This document shows positions 30,725 to 41,501 of a DNA stretch of 64,000 nucleotides, piece by piece. The position numbers and the translations under genes were made by a program. This DNA comes from Bacteroidia bacterium (GTDB lineage Bacteria; Bacteroidota; Bacteroidia; UKL13-3): the NCBI GenBank assembly GCA_020049855.1, contig JAGVLJ010000038.1, positions 1 through 64,000 of the forward strand, read 5' to 3'. Numbering within the stretch: the stretch's first letter is position 1; every line of letters begins with the position of its first letter. The notes beneath the pieces were generated by a model. It was given only the letters and a program-made list of their open reading frames with translations, had not been told where the DNA came from and searched no databases.

Positions 30725-32260
30725 TTATTTTACTGATGCTAAAGGTTTGTTTGAAACGGCTTGATTTGGCTCAGTTACTTGTATTTTCGCAGCAGGGATT
30801 TGTTCTGTTACTGATTTGGTAAAAGCAGGCTTTTGTTCGGCTACCCATTTATCATACTCGGCCTGCGAATCAATAACAACCGTAACTTTCATTCGGTAGT
30901 GAGCAGCACCACATATTTTATTACAAAGCAGGGCGTAGTCAAATTTAGGATTATTCAATTCAGTTCTCATTTCGGCAGTAGTAACTGTAGGGGTAAACGT
31001 GAACTCGGTGGGAAGACCTGGCACTACGTTCATTTGTACGCGGAAATGAGGTAGGTAAGCACTGTGGATTACATCTTTTGCTCTAAATTTAAAGGTAACA
31101 GGTTTATTTACCGGCAAGTGAATTTCTGAACTGGTAAAATCATCTGCTGAGTTAGGGTCTTCAGTTAAGACTCCAAGCGCATTAGACTTACCAATCTGTC
31201 TGAAATCATGCTTACCTAATTTATTGTCCCCACCCGGATAACGGGCTGTCCATCCAAACTGATAGGCATAAACTTCAACATTAGCAGTACCGGAAGCTGG
31301 TTTCGAGAATATTTTATTCCAATTTTTTAAACCATTTATTACAAGAATGGTTAAAACAATAGCAGGAACAATGGTCCATGCATATTCAAGTTTATCATTG
31401 TGCGAATAGAAATAAGCTTTAGAGTTTTTCTTACTTCTGTATTTCCATGCAAAGTAAAACAAAGCAACCTGAGTAATAATAAATACTATTCCTGTAAACA
31501 GGAGCGTAATATTAAACATATTATCGATTCCGGGGCCATGCTCTGAGGCTGGTTTTTGAGCTGAAACGGTGAGTGGGGCATGAACCATGAATTCCCAAAT
31601 AGATAAAGCTACTCCACCAATACCTATGGTAAGCAAAAGGAACCCATTTATAGAAGACCAGTTCACCACGTCATGCCCCTGAATACGACCAACAGTTTCT
31701 AAAATATTAAACACAAGGAAAATTACCACAAACAAGAGGCCTACTACCATTATTAGCAGCCAATTGATATTTGATTTCATTGCATTCGTTGACAGCTTAT
31801 CAGCAACTGACGAGGTTGGCGAATCACTGGTAGTAACAGCGACTGTGGCTGTAACTTTTTCGCTTTCTTGTTTTACATAAGCCAAAATGCTTTTAACCTG
31901 TCCATCTGAGAGACTTTCAAAAGGCGTCATTACTGAACCATATTTTTTGAAAATTTCTACAGCATAGGCATCGCCACTTGCTACAACTTTTTGTGAGTTT
32001 TTTATCCATTTAATAAGCCACGCTTCATCTCTGCGCTTGTGAACGTCTTTTAAGGCGGGGCCAACTACTTTATCGTTGATGGCATGACACGATTGACAAT
32101 TGTCTTTAAACAATTTCTCTCCTTCAGTAGCATTTTGTGCTGATGCTGAGAGAAATAAGAAAAGCGAAGCAATTAAAAACGTTAATTTTCTCTTCGGATT
32201 CAAGCTCATGCAAAAGTTTGAAATCATGGTAAATGTGTGTGTTTTAAAGGGTTTACGCAT
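30725..32260 (-). CDS. Cytochrome c oxidase subunit II with N-terminal cytochrome c domain
   Basis: N-terminal CQSCH heme motif and distal Met (VMTPF), TM hairpin, C-terminal CuA motif CNKICGAAHYRM. Start may lie further in (MISNF or MSLNP). Confidence 0.93.
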   Translation of the reverse strand: MRKPFKTHTFTMISNFCMSLNPKRKLTFLIASLFLFLSASAQNATEGEKLFKDNCQSCHAINDKVVGPALKDVHKRRDEAWLIKWIKNSQKVVASGDAYAVEIFKKYGSVMTPFESLSDGQVKSILAYVKQESEKVTATVAVTTSDSPTSSVADKLSTNAMKSNINWLLIMVVGLLFVVIFLVFNILETVGRIQGHDVVNWSSINGFLLLTIGIGGVALSIWEFMVHAPLTVSAQKPASEHGPGIDNMFNITLLFTGIVFIITQVALFYFAWKYRSKKNSKAYFYSHNDKLEYAWTIVPAIVLTILVINGLKNWNKIFSKPASGTANVEVYAYQFGWTARYPGGDNKLGKHDFRQIGKSNALGVLTEDPNSADDFTSSEIHLPVNKPVTFKFRAKDVIHSAYLPHFRVQMNVVPGLPTEFTFTPTVTTAEMRTELNNPKFDYALLCNKICGAAHYRMKVTVVIDSQAEYDKWVAEQKPAFTKSVTEQIPAAKIQVTEPNQAVSNKPLASVK

Positions 32261-32475
32261 CCTATTCGGAGGTGCAATAATACATTATGCTTGTGTGAAT
32301 CACAGAGGATTTTACTATTTTTTTGCACTTAGTTATATACATTGGCAATTTATGTTTGTAAATGAGCGCGATAAATATAGTTTAGAAAAAGTCTAAATTT
32401 TTAAGGGCACATTTGTTAGGTAAAATACTGATACTAACAATCGTTCGGTTGCGATTTTAATTTATTTTTGATAAG

Positions 32476-33018
32476 TTAAAAAGTGGTTAAAGGTAAAATC
32501 GTGTTCGAATACGGTTGGATTTTATTTCTCCCCCCCAGAAAGGATAATTCCACCAGAAATGAGAAGGCTGCTACTTTTCCATTTTCGGCTTTAATGAGCT
32601 CAGCAGCAGCTGCGGCTGTGCCACCTGTTGCAAGCAAATCATCGTGTATCATTACCCGCCACCCCGGTTTTATAATACCGGTATGCATTTCCAGCGTGGC
32701 CGATCCGTATTCCAGATTATAGGAATAACTGATTGTTTTGGAGGGCAATTTTCCTGCCTTTCGTACAGGAAACAAAGGGATTTTAAGCTTGTTCGCAATC
32801 ATAATTCCAAAGAAAAACCCCCGGCTTTCAATAGCGCAAATTGCATCAATAGGGCCAGGTAGCTTTTCTATAAATGCATCAGCAAGTTCATCACAAAGCT
32901 TTGCATCTAAAAAAACCGGAGTAATATCTTTAAACATGATTCCGGGTTTAGGAAAATCGGGAATATCCCGAATCGCTGAACGAAGTCTGGTTTCGATTAA
33001 TGGATCCATGTACTGCAA
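32476..33018 (-). CDS. apt: Adenine phosphoribosyltransferase
   Basis: IRDIPDFPKPGIMFKDITPV; PRPP motif VMIHDDLLATGGTAAAA. Confidence 0.96.
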   Translation of the reverse strand: MQYMDPLIETRLRSAIRDIPDFPKPGIMFKDITPVFLDAKLCDELADAFIEKLPGPIDAICAIESRGFFFGIMIANKLKIPLFPVRKAGKLPSKTISYSYNLEYGSATLEMHTGIIKPGWRVMIHDDLLATGGTAAAAAELIKAENGKVAAFSFLVELSFLGGRNKIQPYSNTILPLTTF

Positions 33019-33057
33019 AAAATTTTGAACAAGTATACTTTATTAAAGTGGGTTATT

Positions 33058-34914
33058 CTATTTCATTCCCAAAATGGTTTCATAACAATGAAACGCAAAA
33101 CCTCTGAAGGCCGGATAATCGAAAAATAGGGTAGATGCCTTATATAATTCAATTAGCATTTCATCAAGTGTTCTCTTGGCAAAACTTATTTTTTCAGTTG
33201 TTGGGTAAACAATTACATGCCAAACGCTAACATCCGGCTTTTTTTTCCCTCTCCTAATTATTTTGAACTCCCATGGGGTATTCAACAAATAATCGTTAAG
33301 AGAATAAAAGGATTTGCCCTTATTAAAGGTATCGATATACGAAGATAGCAACTTTTTAAACTGTAGTATGGCTAGTTCACTTCTTCGTTTCTCACTTCTT
33401 CGTTTACTTACACTTTTTTCAAGTCCGAAATGAACAAAATTGCCATGCTGAAGCATAAGTAGCCGATATCCCATAAAGCGGCTTTTTCGTCCGATGGCAG
33501 ATGAGTTATCTGAAAGGAAACCAGTTAGACGCTCCTTAGGGATGCCGCTAAATACTGCAAAAGGCATGGGAGCTTCAATAATGGTTTCCACACCTGCCCA
33601 TATTTCTTTTCCTTTAATGGTACTGGCATATTCAAGTTCTGCGATGTCTTTATTAATCATCCCGTCTGACCCATATGCGAAATTCCTGTAGCCCATAATG
33701 GCTATATGGTCAGCTAAATCAATCATATGAAAACTAGCAGCTTTGGTGGACTGATTGAACTCAATATTTGTTAAAGGCATGCCTGTCGAATCGGAATCTT
33801 CGTACCAAAATGGAATATCAATACCAAAGGTTAGACTGTTGACATGACACTGATAACTTAATTTCTTTTTTAATTCCAGATTCTCATAAATAATTTGTTT
33901 ACGCAAGTCCGGAATGGAAAATCCAAGTAGGAGGTAAGGTTCAATATCAAAGTGTGCCCCGACTAATTTTTCAGTTACCGATGAACGAGAGTTAAAATCG
34001 GCAATAAGTTTTACTATGGTGATTGGGATTTCATGCTTTTCATAGCATCCCCATTCGGGTGATCCATCTAGAGCATACACACTTATATGATCTTTATAAC
34101 ATAAACGGATTACACTTCTGAGCGAATCGGCATAGAGTATCTTACTGAGGTTATCATCATAAAACATCTGCATATACACATGATTTATCTGAAGCTGTTT
34201 ACAAATATTGATGAATGTATCACGATAAGCTAAGTCGTTAAACAGTTTGTAGGTTTGCCATACCCACATTGCGTTCTCCAGTGGACGGTTGCCCGATTTT
34301 GGGTGTTGAATATTACTTACTGGTAGTATAGTTTTAATTTCTTTTTTGAAATATAAATCATCAATGAAAACGGTGTATTTACCGGAAACTGTAAAATTGA
34401 AAGTTATTCCGGTTAACTGGGTTATATCAAGTCCTGTGAAATCGGTAAGTGGAATGATTAATTCCTGCCAATTAGTTGTTATCCCTTCAGGCAAATAGGA
34501 GTATAGCGATTGGCATGGTCTGGAATCTTCTTTCTGATACATAGCCTTATCTGCAAGTTGAATTTGAAACTTTTCTCCACCAATAGCACCTTTAATCCGA
34601 AGCGAAATATATTTATATCCCGAAGCATCTAGGTAGTTATTTTCCCCATTTTTCGCGGCAAAAAAATTTATCCATGCCCCACAGTATCCTTCTTCAATTT
34701 TAAAAGCATTAACTTGCAAAGATCTTCCGCCATATCCTGAATAAATGCTGTCATTTAAATAGACGGAAGCAAATGATGGAGGTAACTGAAAGCTATTGTA
34801 AGTGCCTTTCAGGTTAAGCGAATCAAAATTCCAAATCTGATTGAAGTCCTGCCCATTCACGCAGGTGGTGATAGTAAATGATAAAGCAAAAAGTATAACT
34901 ATTTTTTTAAGCAC
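33058..34914 (-). CDS. Secreted protein with CBM-like N-domain and putative TIM-barrel glycosidase-like domain
   Basis: Signal peptide; beta-sandwich-like N-terminus; INHVYMQMFYDD, VGAHFDIEPYLL and DHIAIMGYRNFAYG barrel-like strands. Confidence 0.6.
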   Translation of the reverse strand: MLKKIVILFALSFTITTCVNGQDFNQIWNFDSLNLKGTYNSFQLPPSFASVYLNDSIYSGYGGRSLQVNAFKIEEGYCGAWINFFAAKNGENNYLDASGYKYISLRIKGAIGGEKFQIQLADKAMYQKEDSRPCQSLYSYLPEGITTNWQELIIPLTDFTGLDITQLTGITFNFTVSGKYTVFIDDLYFKKEIKTILPVSNIQHPKSGNRPLENAMWVWQTYKLFNDLAYRDTFINICKQLQINHVYMQMFYDDNLSKILYADSLRSVIRLCYKDHISVYALDGSPEWGCYEKHEIPITIVKLIADFNSRSSVTEKLVGAHFDIEPYLLLGFSIPDLRKQIIYENLELKKKLSYQCHVNSLTFGIDIPFWYEDSDSTGMPLTNIEFNQSTKAASFHMIDLADHIAIMGYRNFAYGSDGMINKDIAELEYASTIKGKEIWAGVETIIEAPMPFAVFSGIPKERLTGFLSDNSSAIGRKSRFMGYRLLMLQHGNFVHFGLEKSVSKRRSEKRRSELAILQFKKLLSSYIDTFNKGKSFYSLNDYLLNTPWEFKIIRRGKKKPDVSVWHVIVYPTTEKISFAKRTLDEMLIELYKASTLFFDYPAFRGFAFHCYETILGMK

Positions 34915-34962
34915 GTTACAAATATGTAGGTTGAGATATGAAATTTTAAATTAGTGGTTGAA

Positions 34963-35376
34963 TCAAGATTTTCTATTTTTCGAGTGGGAATCTATTTCAG
35001 CTGTCTCGATTAGGGACATTTTAATGATATCGGTTTCTTTGATTACCTGCATCGAATCGAAGTAGGTTTTAGTACCTACAGTTTTTCGTTCAGCCCATTT
35101 CAGGTTATTCCATTCATCGGCTGGCGATTTGGCATTTGCAAAACGAAGCAATGCTTCTTCCACTGTTCCACCCCAAATAACTGATCTGAGAATAATAAGA
35201 CAAATCTGTTCATTTATATGGTGGTATGGAGCATTATAGCTTAGTTTTTCTTTCACATGCGGGATGCACTGAATACTGAGCAACCTTAATGTTTTCACAA
35301 TTTCAAATTCGGGTTTTGGCAACAAAGCGTATAAGTCGTTAAATCCGGGAAAACTAACAGGCTGAAATTTGTTCAT
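34963..35376 (-). CDS. DUF1801 (YdhG-like) domain protein
   Basis: LRLLSIQCIPHVKEKLSYNAPYHHINEQICLI pattern. Confidence 0.7.
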   Translation of the reverse strand: MNKFQPVSFPGFNDLYALLPKPEFEIVKTLRLLSIQCIPHVKEKLSYNAPYHHINEQICLIILRSVIWGGTVEEALLRFANAKSPADEWNNLKWAERKTVGTKTYFDSMQVIKETDIIKMSLIETAEIDSHSKNRKS

Positions 35377-36083
35377 TAAGAACCGAAAAGTTTGGCTACA
35401 AAAAATGCAGCAGCGGCAGCCATTGCTCCAATAGCTGTAATGCGAAGGCCACCTTTGAAAGCGTGTTGTCCTATTAATTTACTTTTAAGATAACCGAAAA
35501 TAAAGAGGCAAATCAGGGTAATTGCAGATGAATATATTAATCCCGATTCAGGAGTATCAGAAAAGAAATAGGCTAATAAAGGAACTAAACCCCCAACCAC
35601 ATAGGAAACTCCTATGGTTAGGGCACTTTGGCGGGCACGGTTTAAACTAGGCTTTTCAAGGCCAAGTTCAAATTTCATCATAAAATTTACCCATCGGTTT
35701 TTGTCTTTAGCTAAATCATCGGCAACTTCATCCTGAATGATTTTGCTAATGCCGAATTCCTCGAATACATCACGGACTTCCTGTTTTTCCTTTTCAGGAA
35801 ATACATCAACTTCATAGTATTCTCTTTTTAATTCGGCATCATAATGTTCTACTTCTGTTTTACCTGCTAAATAGCCACCTAGCCCCATTGCAATGGAACC
35901 TGCAATAATTTCGGCTATTCCTGCGGTAATAATAATTCCGTTCGAATTAACTGCGCCACTTAATCCGGCAGCAAGGGCAAAAGGAACGGTAAGACCGTCA
36001 CTCATACCTATCACCACATCTCTAACAATTTCAGATCCGGTGAAGTGCTTTTCTTCGTGTGAGTGGTGTAGGTGAGTATCCAT
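35376..36083 (-). CDS. VIT1/CCC1 family iron/manganese transporter
   Basis: EIVRDVVIGMSDGLTVPFALAAGLSGAV, AGSIAMGLGGYLAGKTEVEHY. Confidence 0.93.
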   Translation of the reverse strand: MDTHLHHSHEEKHFTGSEIVRDVVIGMSDGLTVPFALAAGLSGAVNSNGIIITAGIAEIIAGSIAMGLGGYLAGKTEVEHYDAELKREYYEVDVFPEKEKQEVRDVFEEFGISKIIQDEVADDLAKDKNRWVNFMMKFELGLEKPSLNRARQSALTIGVSYVVGGLVPLLAYFFSDTPESGLIYSSAITLICLFIFGYLKSKLIGQHAFKGGLRITAIGAMAAAAAFFVAKLFGS

Positions 36084-36086
36084 GAT

Positions 36087-36899
36087 TTAGCTGTTAAATT
36101 TCTCAACTGTTTCCTGGCTTACTCCGGTGAATGAAAATCCTCCGTCATGAAAAAGATTTTGCATGGTAACCATTTTGGAAAGATCAGAGAACATGAGCAC
36201 ACAATAATCTGCACAACTGTCGGAAGTGGCATTACCTAAAGGCGACATGCTATCGGCATAGTTAAAGAAACCATCAAATCCTTTAACCCCAGATCCGGCA
36301 GTTGTTTTTGTTGGGGATTGCGAAATGGTATTTACACGTACTTTTTTTGCTTTTCCATAATGAAATCCCCAACCGCGGGTAATTGACTCAAGCAACGATT
36401 TTGCATCGGCCATTTCATTGTAATCGGGAAATACCCTTTGAGCAGCAATATAGGTGAGAGCCACCGTTGAACCCCATTCACTGATGGCATCCTTCTGGTA
36501 ACAAATTTTAAGTAATCGATGATAAGAAATAGCGGATATGTCAAGTGTCTTTTTCATAAACTCATAATCCAAATCTGTATAGTGTTTACCTTTTCTGATA
36601 TTGAGGGACATTCCTACAGAATGGAGAATAAAGTCGATTTTACCTCCCAGAATTTCCATTGATTTATCAATCAGATTTTCCATGTCTGTATCAGAGGTAA
36701 CATCAGCAGGGATTATTTGGGCATTGCATTTTTCGGCAAGTGTGTTAATTGCACCCATGCGCATAGCAATAGGGGCATTGGTAAGCGTAAATACGGCTCC
36801 TTCTTCATGACACCGTTCGGCAACTTTCCAGGCAATTGAATTGGAGTCTAATGCACCGAATATAATTCCTTTTTTCCCTTTTAATAAGTTGTGTGACAT
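36087..36899 (-). CDS. fabI: Enoyl-[acyl-carrier-protein] reductase (NADH)
   Basis: GKKGIIFGALDSNSIAWKVAERCHEEGA, NTISQSPTKTTAGSGVKGF. Confidence 0.95.
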   Translation of the reverse strand: MSHNLLKGKKGIIFGALDSNSIAWKVAERCHEEGAVFTLTNAPIAMRMGAINTLAEKCNAQIIPADVTSDTDMENLIDKSMEILGGKIDFILHSVGMSLNIRKGKHYTDLDYEFMKKTLDISAISYHRLLKICYQKDAISEWGSTVALTYIAAQRVFPDYNEMADAKSLLESITRGWGFHYGKAKKVRVNTISQSPTKTTAGSGVKGFDGFFNYADSMSPLGNATSDSCADYCVLMFSDLSKMVTMQNLFHDGGFSFTGVSQETVEKFNS

Positions 36900-36947
36900 A
36901 TCTGCTTGTTTTGAGTTTGCGAAATTAGAAAGATTTAGGAAATAAAC

Positions 36948-39900
36948 TTAGTCTTCTTTTGCAGGAGAAAGCAACTTACCCGGTGTCTGCTCCTGAGGAG
37001 TTTCCAGATAAGGGCTGTCATCTGATTGTTGATTGGCAGGAGTTTTCCCCTTTTCCCCTTTCAACTTTTTTCCTTTTCGTTTTAAATCGGAGAGTTTATT
37101 GAACTGCCGGGTATAATAAAGCCCCATACCCTGAGTGATGACACTTTGTGCATAAACCGGATTCGAAGTGTTGGTATTGAATGCTTTTAGTTTAAGAGAT
37201 CCGTCTTCATTGATATTGTACTTAGCCTGAAAATTTACGGCCTCGGCTCGGTAAATGTCGGCACTGGTTTGAACTTCTAATCGGCCGTTTAAAAAACGGT
37301 GAATTACAGAAACAATGGCTTGCTGTGTTTGCACTGAGTTGGCATCATTTGCCCGGTAATTCAGATTTATTTCCCAGTTAGGATCAATTTGCGAGAGCAT
37401 ATTACTTAATTGATTGGATGCGAATTCGCTCAAACTCTGGGTTCCGGCCGATTTTCCTGCACCTGTATAATTGGATGAGGCATTATCAGTTCGAATAAAA
37501 CTTTTTGTAATGAGCAAACTAAAAAATTGCATTTGAAGTTGGTCGGGATTATTTTTTATCTGTTGTACTGCACTTAATACACTTACGCTTTGAGCGCCTC
37601 CAAGCATACCCAAATCAGGAAAGTCGATATCAAATGCTATTTCAGGTTGAGGGAATAAGAAACCTTTTAAGGTGAGCTTACATTCAACATTAAAAATTCT
37701 TGATTTAAATGCCTCATCACCCGAAACCATTGGATAGAGGGGTGTTTTAACCGAGTATATGGCTGTCATATTTATTTGTGCTTTTAAAGGATCTCCATTC
37801 CATAAAATGGTTCCTCCTGGTTTCATCACAAATTTTTTGTTAAATACATTTAAAGCTGTGTACAAATAATCCCCTTCCACAATGGTATAAGTGCCATACA
37901 TTAAAAAATCGTTTTGTTTATTGAGTTCCATTTTTAGGTTGGCTTTGCCACGCCCTTTAATAATATCACCCGTTTGGGAGTTAAATATCAGTTGTATCTC
38001 GGCATCAGGTGTAAGGTCGAGGTTGAAATTCATTGTGAGTGCTGATGATTTTGGTTTGAATACAACTTTTTTTCGCTGCTCTTTCCAATCTTTATAACTA
38101 ATAAAACGAACAAAATCCGATTCTTCAGCAACTTCAGCCGTATTTAGCGGTAAAAACACTTTTGTTCCAGGTGCCGACTTTAACTTTGCATCAATATTAG
38201 CCTGATTGAAGGTTCCTGAAATATTGACGGATCCATTGGCATATCCGGTGCCGAAAAAAAGTTCATTGTCTTTCAGTTTAGTGTTTAAAACCCAGAAGTC
38301 TTTTAACTTTTTAAAATCGAATGAATATTTGAAGTCTTCAAAATAATCATGTGTCATCCATCCGTTGGTTTCACAGGTCTTTGCCCTTCCGTCAAGCAGA
38401 TTGAATTTTTTAAGGATAAATTGATTTTCTTTTGATTCAATTTCGGCTGTAATAAAATAAATGGTTTTAAGGTAGTCCACTTGTACAGCAAGCGTATCCA
38501 TCATCAATCTGCCGTATAAAACAGGCTGCTTTAATGTTCCGGTTAGGTTGAAATTTCCTTTTTTCACCTTTCCTGTCATCTCGCTAAAAATCACATCGAG
38601 ATGTTCTTCAAATAAATCAACATTTACAAAATCGAAATGAATATCCAGATCCAGATCATTTTGCCCCGCCAAGCCGATGGCGCCTTTTACAATCATATTT
38701 TGAATAGTTCCTCCATCTGCTTTTATATCTAAAAGTAACCGGGATGTTGAGCTCTCAAAAGTTGACTTTATGTCAATATCACCAATAGTGTCATTAAGGT
38801 AAGAAGCATCCCTCACTTTGATATTGCCTACTACCACAGGTGTTCCATTTAATGTTTTAAATGTCGCTTTTCCATTGGCAACTCCATTAAACTGGCGACT
38901 GGAGTCGTTTAGAAAATAGCTAATCAGATCGAGTTTCAAATCTTTGATATCAATACTTAGATTCTGATTTTCTTTTTTTGAATAAAGGCCCTGAACTTTG
39001 AGAAACTGAGCACCTTCTGTAAGCTCTATCCCGTTAAAAGCAACCCCGCTATCAGTCAGGTTAATTGTCCCATTATCTTTTAAAATAAATGGTTTTTGCC
39101 TGATTACTATTTTTGAAGACTGTACTGCAACAAGCGTATTTGTTTTACTAAAATTTACATTTGAAATCAGATCGACATTGCTTTTTAATGTCGTATCGTT
39201 AAACTGAATTCTGTTTTTAAGTTCATTGTTCCTAAGGTTTCCGCTTGCAACCAGTTGCGGAATTTTAATGGAGTTATCTGAAGTGATTAGCGCAGCTTTT
39301 ACTTCGTAGTTCAGATCAGGAGAGCCGACTTTGCTGATATTAATATATAGTTGTGAAGCGTGATAAATTTGATAGGATGCACTATCAATATATCCATGCA
39401 CCTGTAACCTGGAGCTTTTACTTGCAAAACTTCCTTTCAGATTCCCTTTGTTAAAGTACAAAGCAGGGAAATATAAATTACAGGCTGGGTACGATGTTTT
39501 CAATGTTACCGAAAAATCACAATGTTGTTCAGGTACATTTTGTTTGGGGGTACTAAACAAATCCGGTGCTTGAAGATGCAATAAATTATATACCGAGTTT
39601 GGCAAATCATTAAAACTGTAAACCCCGGTTATATCCAAATCAACCATAGATGAGTTTACGGTTAAATGCGACTGATTGTCCTTGCGTGATGATGTAACTA
39701 TTACGTTGCCCACAGGATAAAGCGAGTCTTTTCGCAGAATGAAAGCATCGGTTAAATTTAATGTGCCATTTACCCGCTGAAACTTTTTATCGGATCGAGC
39801 ATCCATGTATGCTTTGGTACGTATAATCGTTTTTTGACTGTCGAGGTGAAGGGCAAGCAGGTTGGCATGCTCAAGATTAAGGTTAAATTTATAGATATGC

Positions 39901-41501
39901 TCAGCAGAACGAAAGTCAACCGATCCATTAAAGTCAAAAATCAGGTTAGGGTCTTTGCAGGCAATAGCCCCCGTAAAAAAACTATTTTGGATGTGGCCAC
40001 TAACATTTAAACCGGTGTATGGATAGTTGTATAGTTCGAGTTTTTGAATATTCGTTTTTAAAACAGCATTTACCGATTTCAGGGTTAATCCTTTCCCATT
40101 TACTTCTCCGTTAAGCGTTACTTTTCGAACCAATTTTTCTTCATTAAGGAGTGTTCCGATATCAAAACTATTCAACGATAAATTTCCTGAATATTCGCTG
40201 TTGGTCATATCATCTCCCAGTTTCAGGTTAATATCCGATTGTATGGTTCCTAATTCTGATTGTAAGATTCCATAGGCTACAAAGTCGTTAATAAATCCGG
40301 TAAATTTTCCGGTGAAAGAGGTAGTTCCAAGCCTGGCAAAATTGCCTGGAAGTTTAATTTTTTTCAGCAGCAGGTATAAATCCGACTCTACGGTTTGTAC
40401 CCTGTTTGCTTTTAGGTCAATAAATGTTTCATTAATATTAGGCAAACCACGCATGTTCAAATCGCCATCAAAAATGCTGTGCTGGCCAAATGTCATCATC
40501 AGGTGTTTTCCCTTTAGGTTACTTAACGATCCTTTTACCTTTCCGGAAATATTCAGTAATAAATCATAACCTTCTAATTGCTGGGCAAAGAAGGCGATGT
40601 CTTTTAAATTTACCTTTGATTTAGAAAAACTTCCACTCATTATAACATCGTTGTTGAATTCGTTAAAATCTCGCCAATGGTCGTAGCTCATTATAAATTC
40701 ATCCGATAAATCGCTGTACGGAGTTACAATATGCAGGTTTCGAAAACCAAGTTCTTTAGCTGAAATGGTTGCATCAGCCGTACATTTATCAATCTTAAAT
40801 CCGCACTGGTCAATAGCCGAAAATTGGTTGATATGAAATAACATGGAATCATCAATAAGTCTGAAATTATCGGCATCAATATTTAGCTGGTACAGTTCAA
40901 TATACGATTCGTCAAATCCTTTCTCTTTGTGCGGAAAGCGCAAGTCGAAGTAGGAAAAGCGGGAATCTTTAAGAGCAAGTTTATTAACCTGTAAGGTAAA
41001 TATTTTACGATTAGGATTGTGAGTAGTATCTGAGGATGCAAAAAAATCGAGGATATAATCAATATTGATCCCACTAATGCCTGGATATTTTTTTAAGGCT
41101 ATATCAGCACCGGTCAAGGTCACTTTATTAATCACCAGCAGGTTTTTATCCAGATCAAGTTCCTGCAAGTTAGCATCGAGGCAGGCCACATACAATAACG
41201 TATCTTTTTTCTGGTCTCCAATCAATAAACCTTCAATGGTAAGCGTATGCAGCAGCTTAAACCTGATTTTATCAATCTTAACGGGAGTATGAAGTTGCTC
41301 TGAAAGATAATTGGTAGCTTTGCCTACCAGCCATTGTTGAAACGGAGCACTATTGATAAGAACAAATACGATAACACTTCCGAGAAGCACCAGAGTGCCA
41401 ATGATTACGGATAATCGGAGTATGGTACGTTTAACTTTCAAAGTGTGCGAAATTACAACAGGTTGAGTGACATAAAAAATCAGATTGACTAAAGAGAACA
41501 A
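36948..41501 (-). CDS. tamB: TamB-family translocation/assembly module protein
   Basis: Very large protein with N-terminal TM and C-terminal TamB/DUF490 domain. Confidence 0.93.
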   Translation of the reverse strand: MFSLVNLIFYVTQPVVISHTLKVKRTILRLSVIIGTLVLLGSVIVFVLINSAPFQQWLVGKATNYLSEQLHTPVKIDKIRFKLLHTLTIEGLLIGDQKKDTLLYVACLDANLQELDLDKNLLVINKVTLTGADIALKKYPGISGINIDYILDFFASSDTTHNPNRKIFTLQVNKLALKDSRFSYFDLRFPHKEKGFDESYIELYQLNIDADNFRLIDDSMLFHINQFSAIDQCGFKIDKCTADATISAKELGFRNLHIVTPYSDLSDEFIMSYDHWRDFNEFNNDVIMSGSFSKSKVNLKDIAFFAQQLEGYDLLLNISGKVKGSLSNLKGKHLMMTFGQHSIFDGDLNMRGLPNINETFIDLKANRVQTVESDLYLLLKKIKLPGNFARLGTTSFTGKFTGFINDFVAYGILQSELGTIQSDINLKLGDDMTNSEYSGNLSLNSFDIGTLLNEEKLVRKVTLNGEVNGKGLTLKSVNAVLKTNIQKLELYNYPYTGLNVSGHIQNSFFTGAIACKDPNLIFDFNGSVDFRSAEHIYKFNLNLEHANLLALHLDSQKTIIRTKAYMDARSDKKFQRVNGTLNLTDAFILRKDSLYPVGNVIVTSSRKDNQSHLTVNSSMVDLDITGVYSFNDLPNSVYNLLHLQAPDLFSTPKQNVPEQHCDFSVTLKTSYPACNLYFPALYFNKGNLKGSFASKSSRLQVHGYIDSASYQIYHASQLYINISKVGSPDLNYEVKAALITSDNSIKIPQLVASGNLRNNELKNRIQFNDTTLKSNVDLISNVNFSKTNTLVAVQSSKIVIRQKPFILKDNGTINLTDSGVAFNGIELTEGAQFLKVQGLYSKKENQNLSIDIKDLKLDLISYFLNDSSRQFNGVANGKATFKTLNGTPVVVGNIKVRDASYLNDTIGDIDIKSTFESSTSRLLLDIKADGGTIQNMIVKGAIGLAGQNDLDLDIHFDFVNVDLFEEHLDVIFSEMTGKVKKGNFNLTGTLKQPVLYGRLMMDTLAVQVDYLKTIYFITAEIESKENQFILKKFNLLDGRAKTCETNGWMTHDYFEDFKYSFDFKKLKDFWVLNTKLKDNELFFGTGYANGSVNISGTFNQANIDAKLKSAPGTKVFLPLNTAEVAEESDFVRFISYKDWKEQRKKVVFKPKSSALTMNFNLDLTPDAEIQLIFNSQTGDIIKGRGKANLKMELNKQNDFLMYGTYTIVEGDYLYTALNVFNKKFVMKPGGTILWNGDPLKAQINMTAIYSVKTPLYPMVSGDEAFKSRIFNVECKLTLKGFLFPQPEIAFDIDFPDLGMLGGAQSVSVLSAVQQIKNNPDQLQMQFFSLLITKSFIRTDNASSNYTGAGKSAGTQSLSEFASNQLSNMLSQIDPNWEINLNYRANDANSVQTQQAIVSVIHRFLNGRLEVQTSADIYRAEAVNFQAKYNINEDGSLKLKAFNTNTSNPVYAQSVITQGMGLYYTRQFNKLSDLKRKGKKLKGEKGKTPANQQSDDSPYLETPQEQTPGKLLSPAKED

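Noticed and set aside
41485-41501. 17-bp overlap of divergent tsaD and tamB ORFs
   Set aside because: The ORF track probably extends tamB upstream of its real start; a true overlap is not needed.
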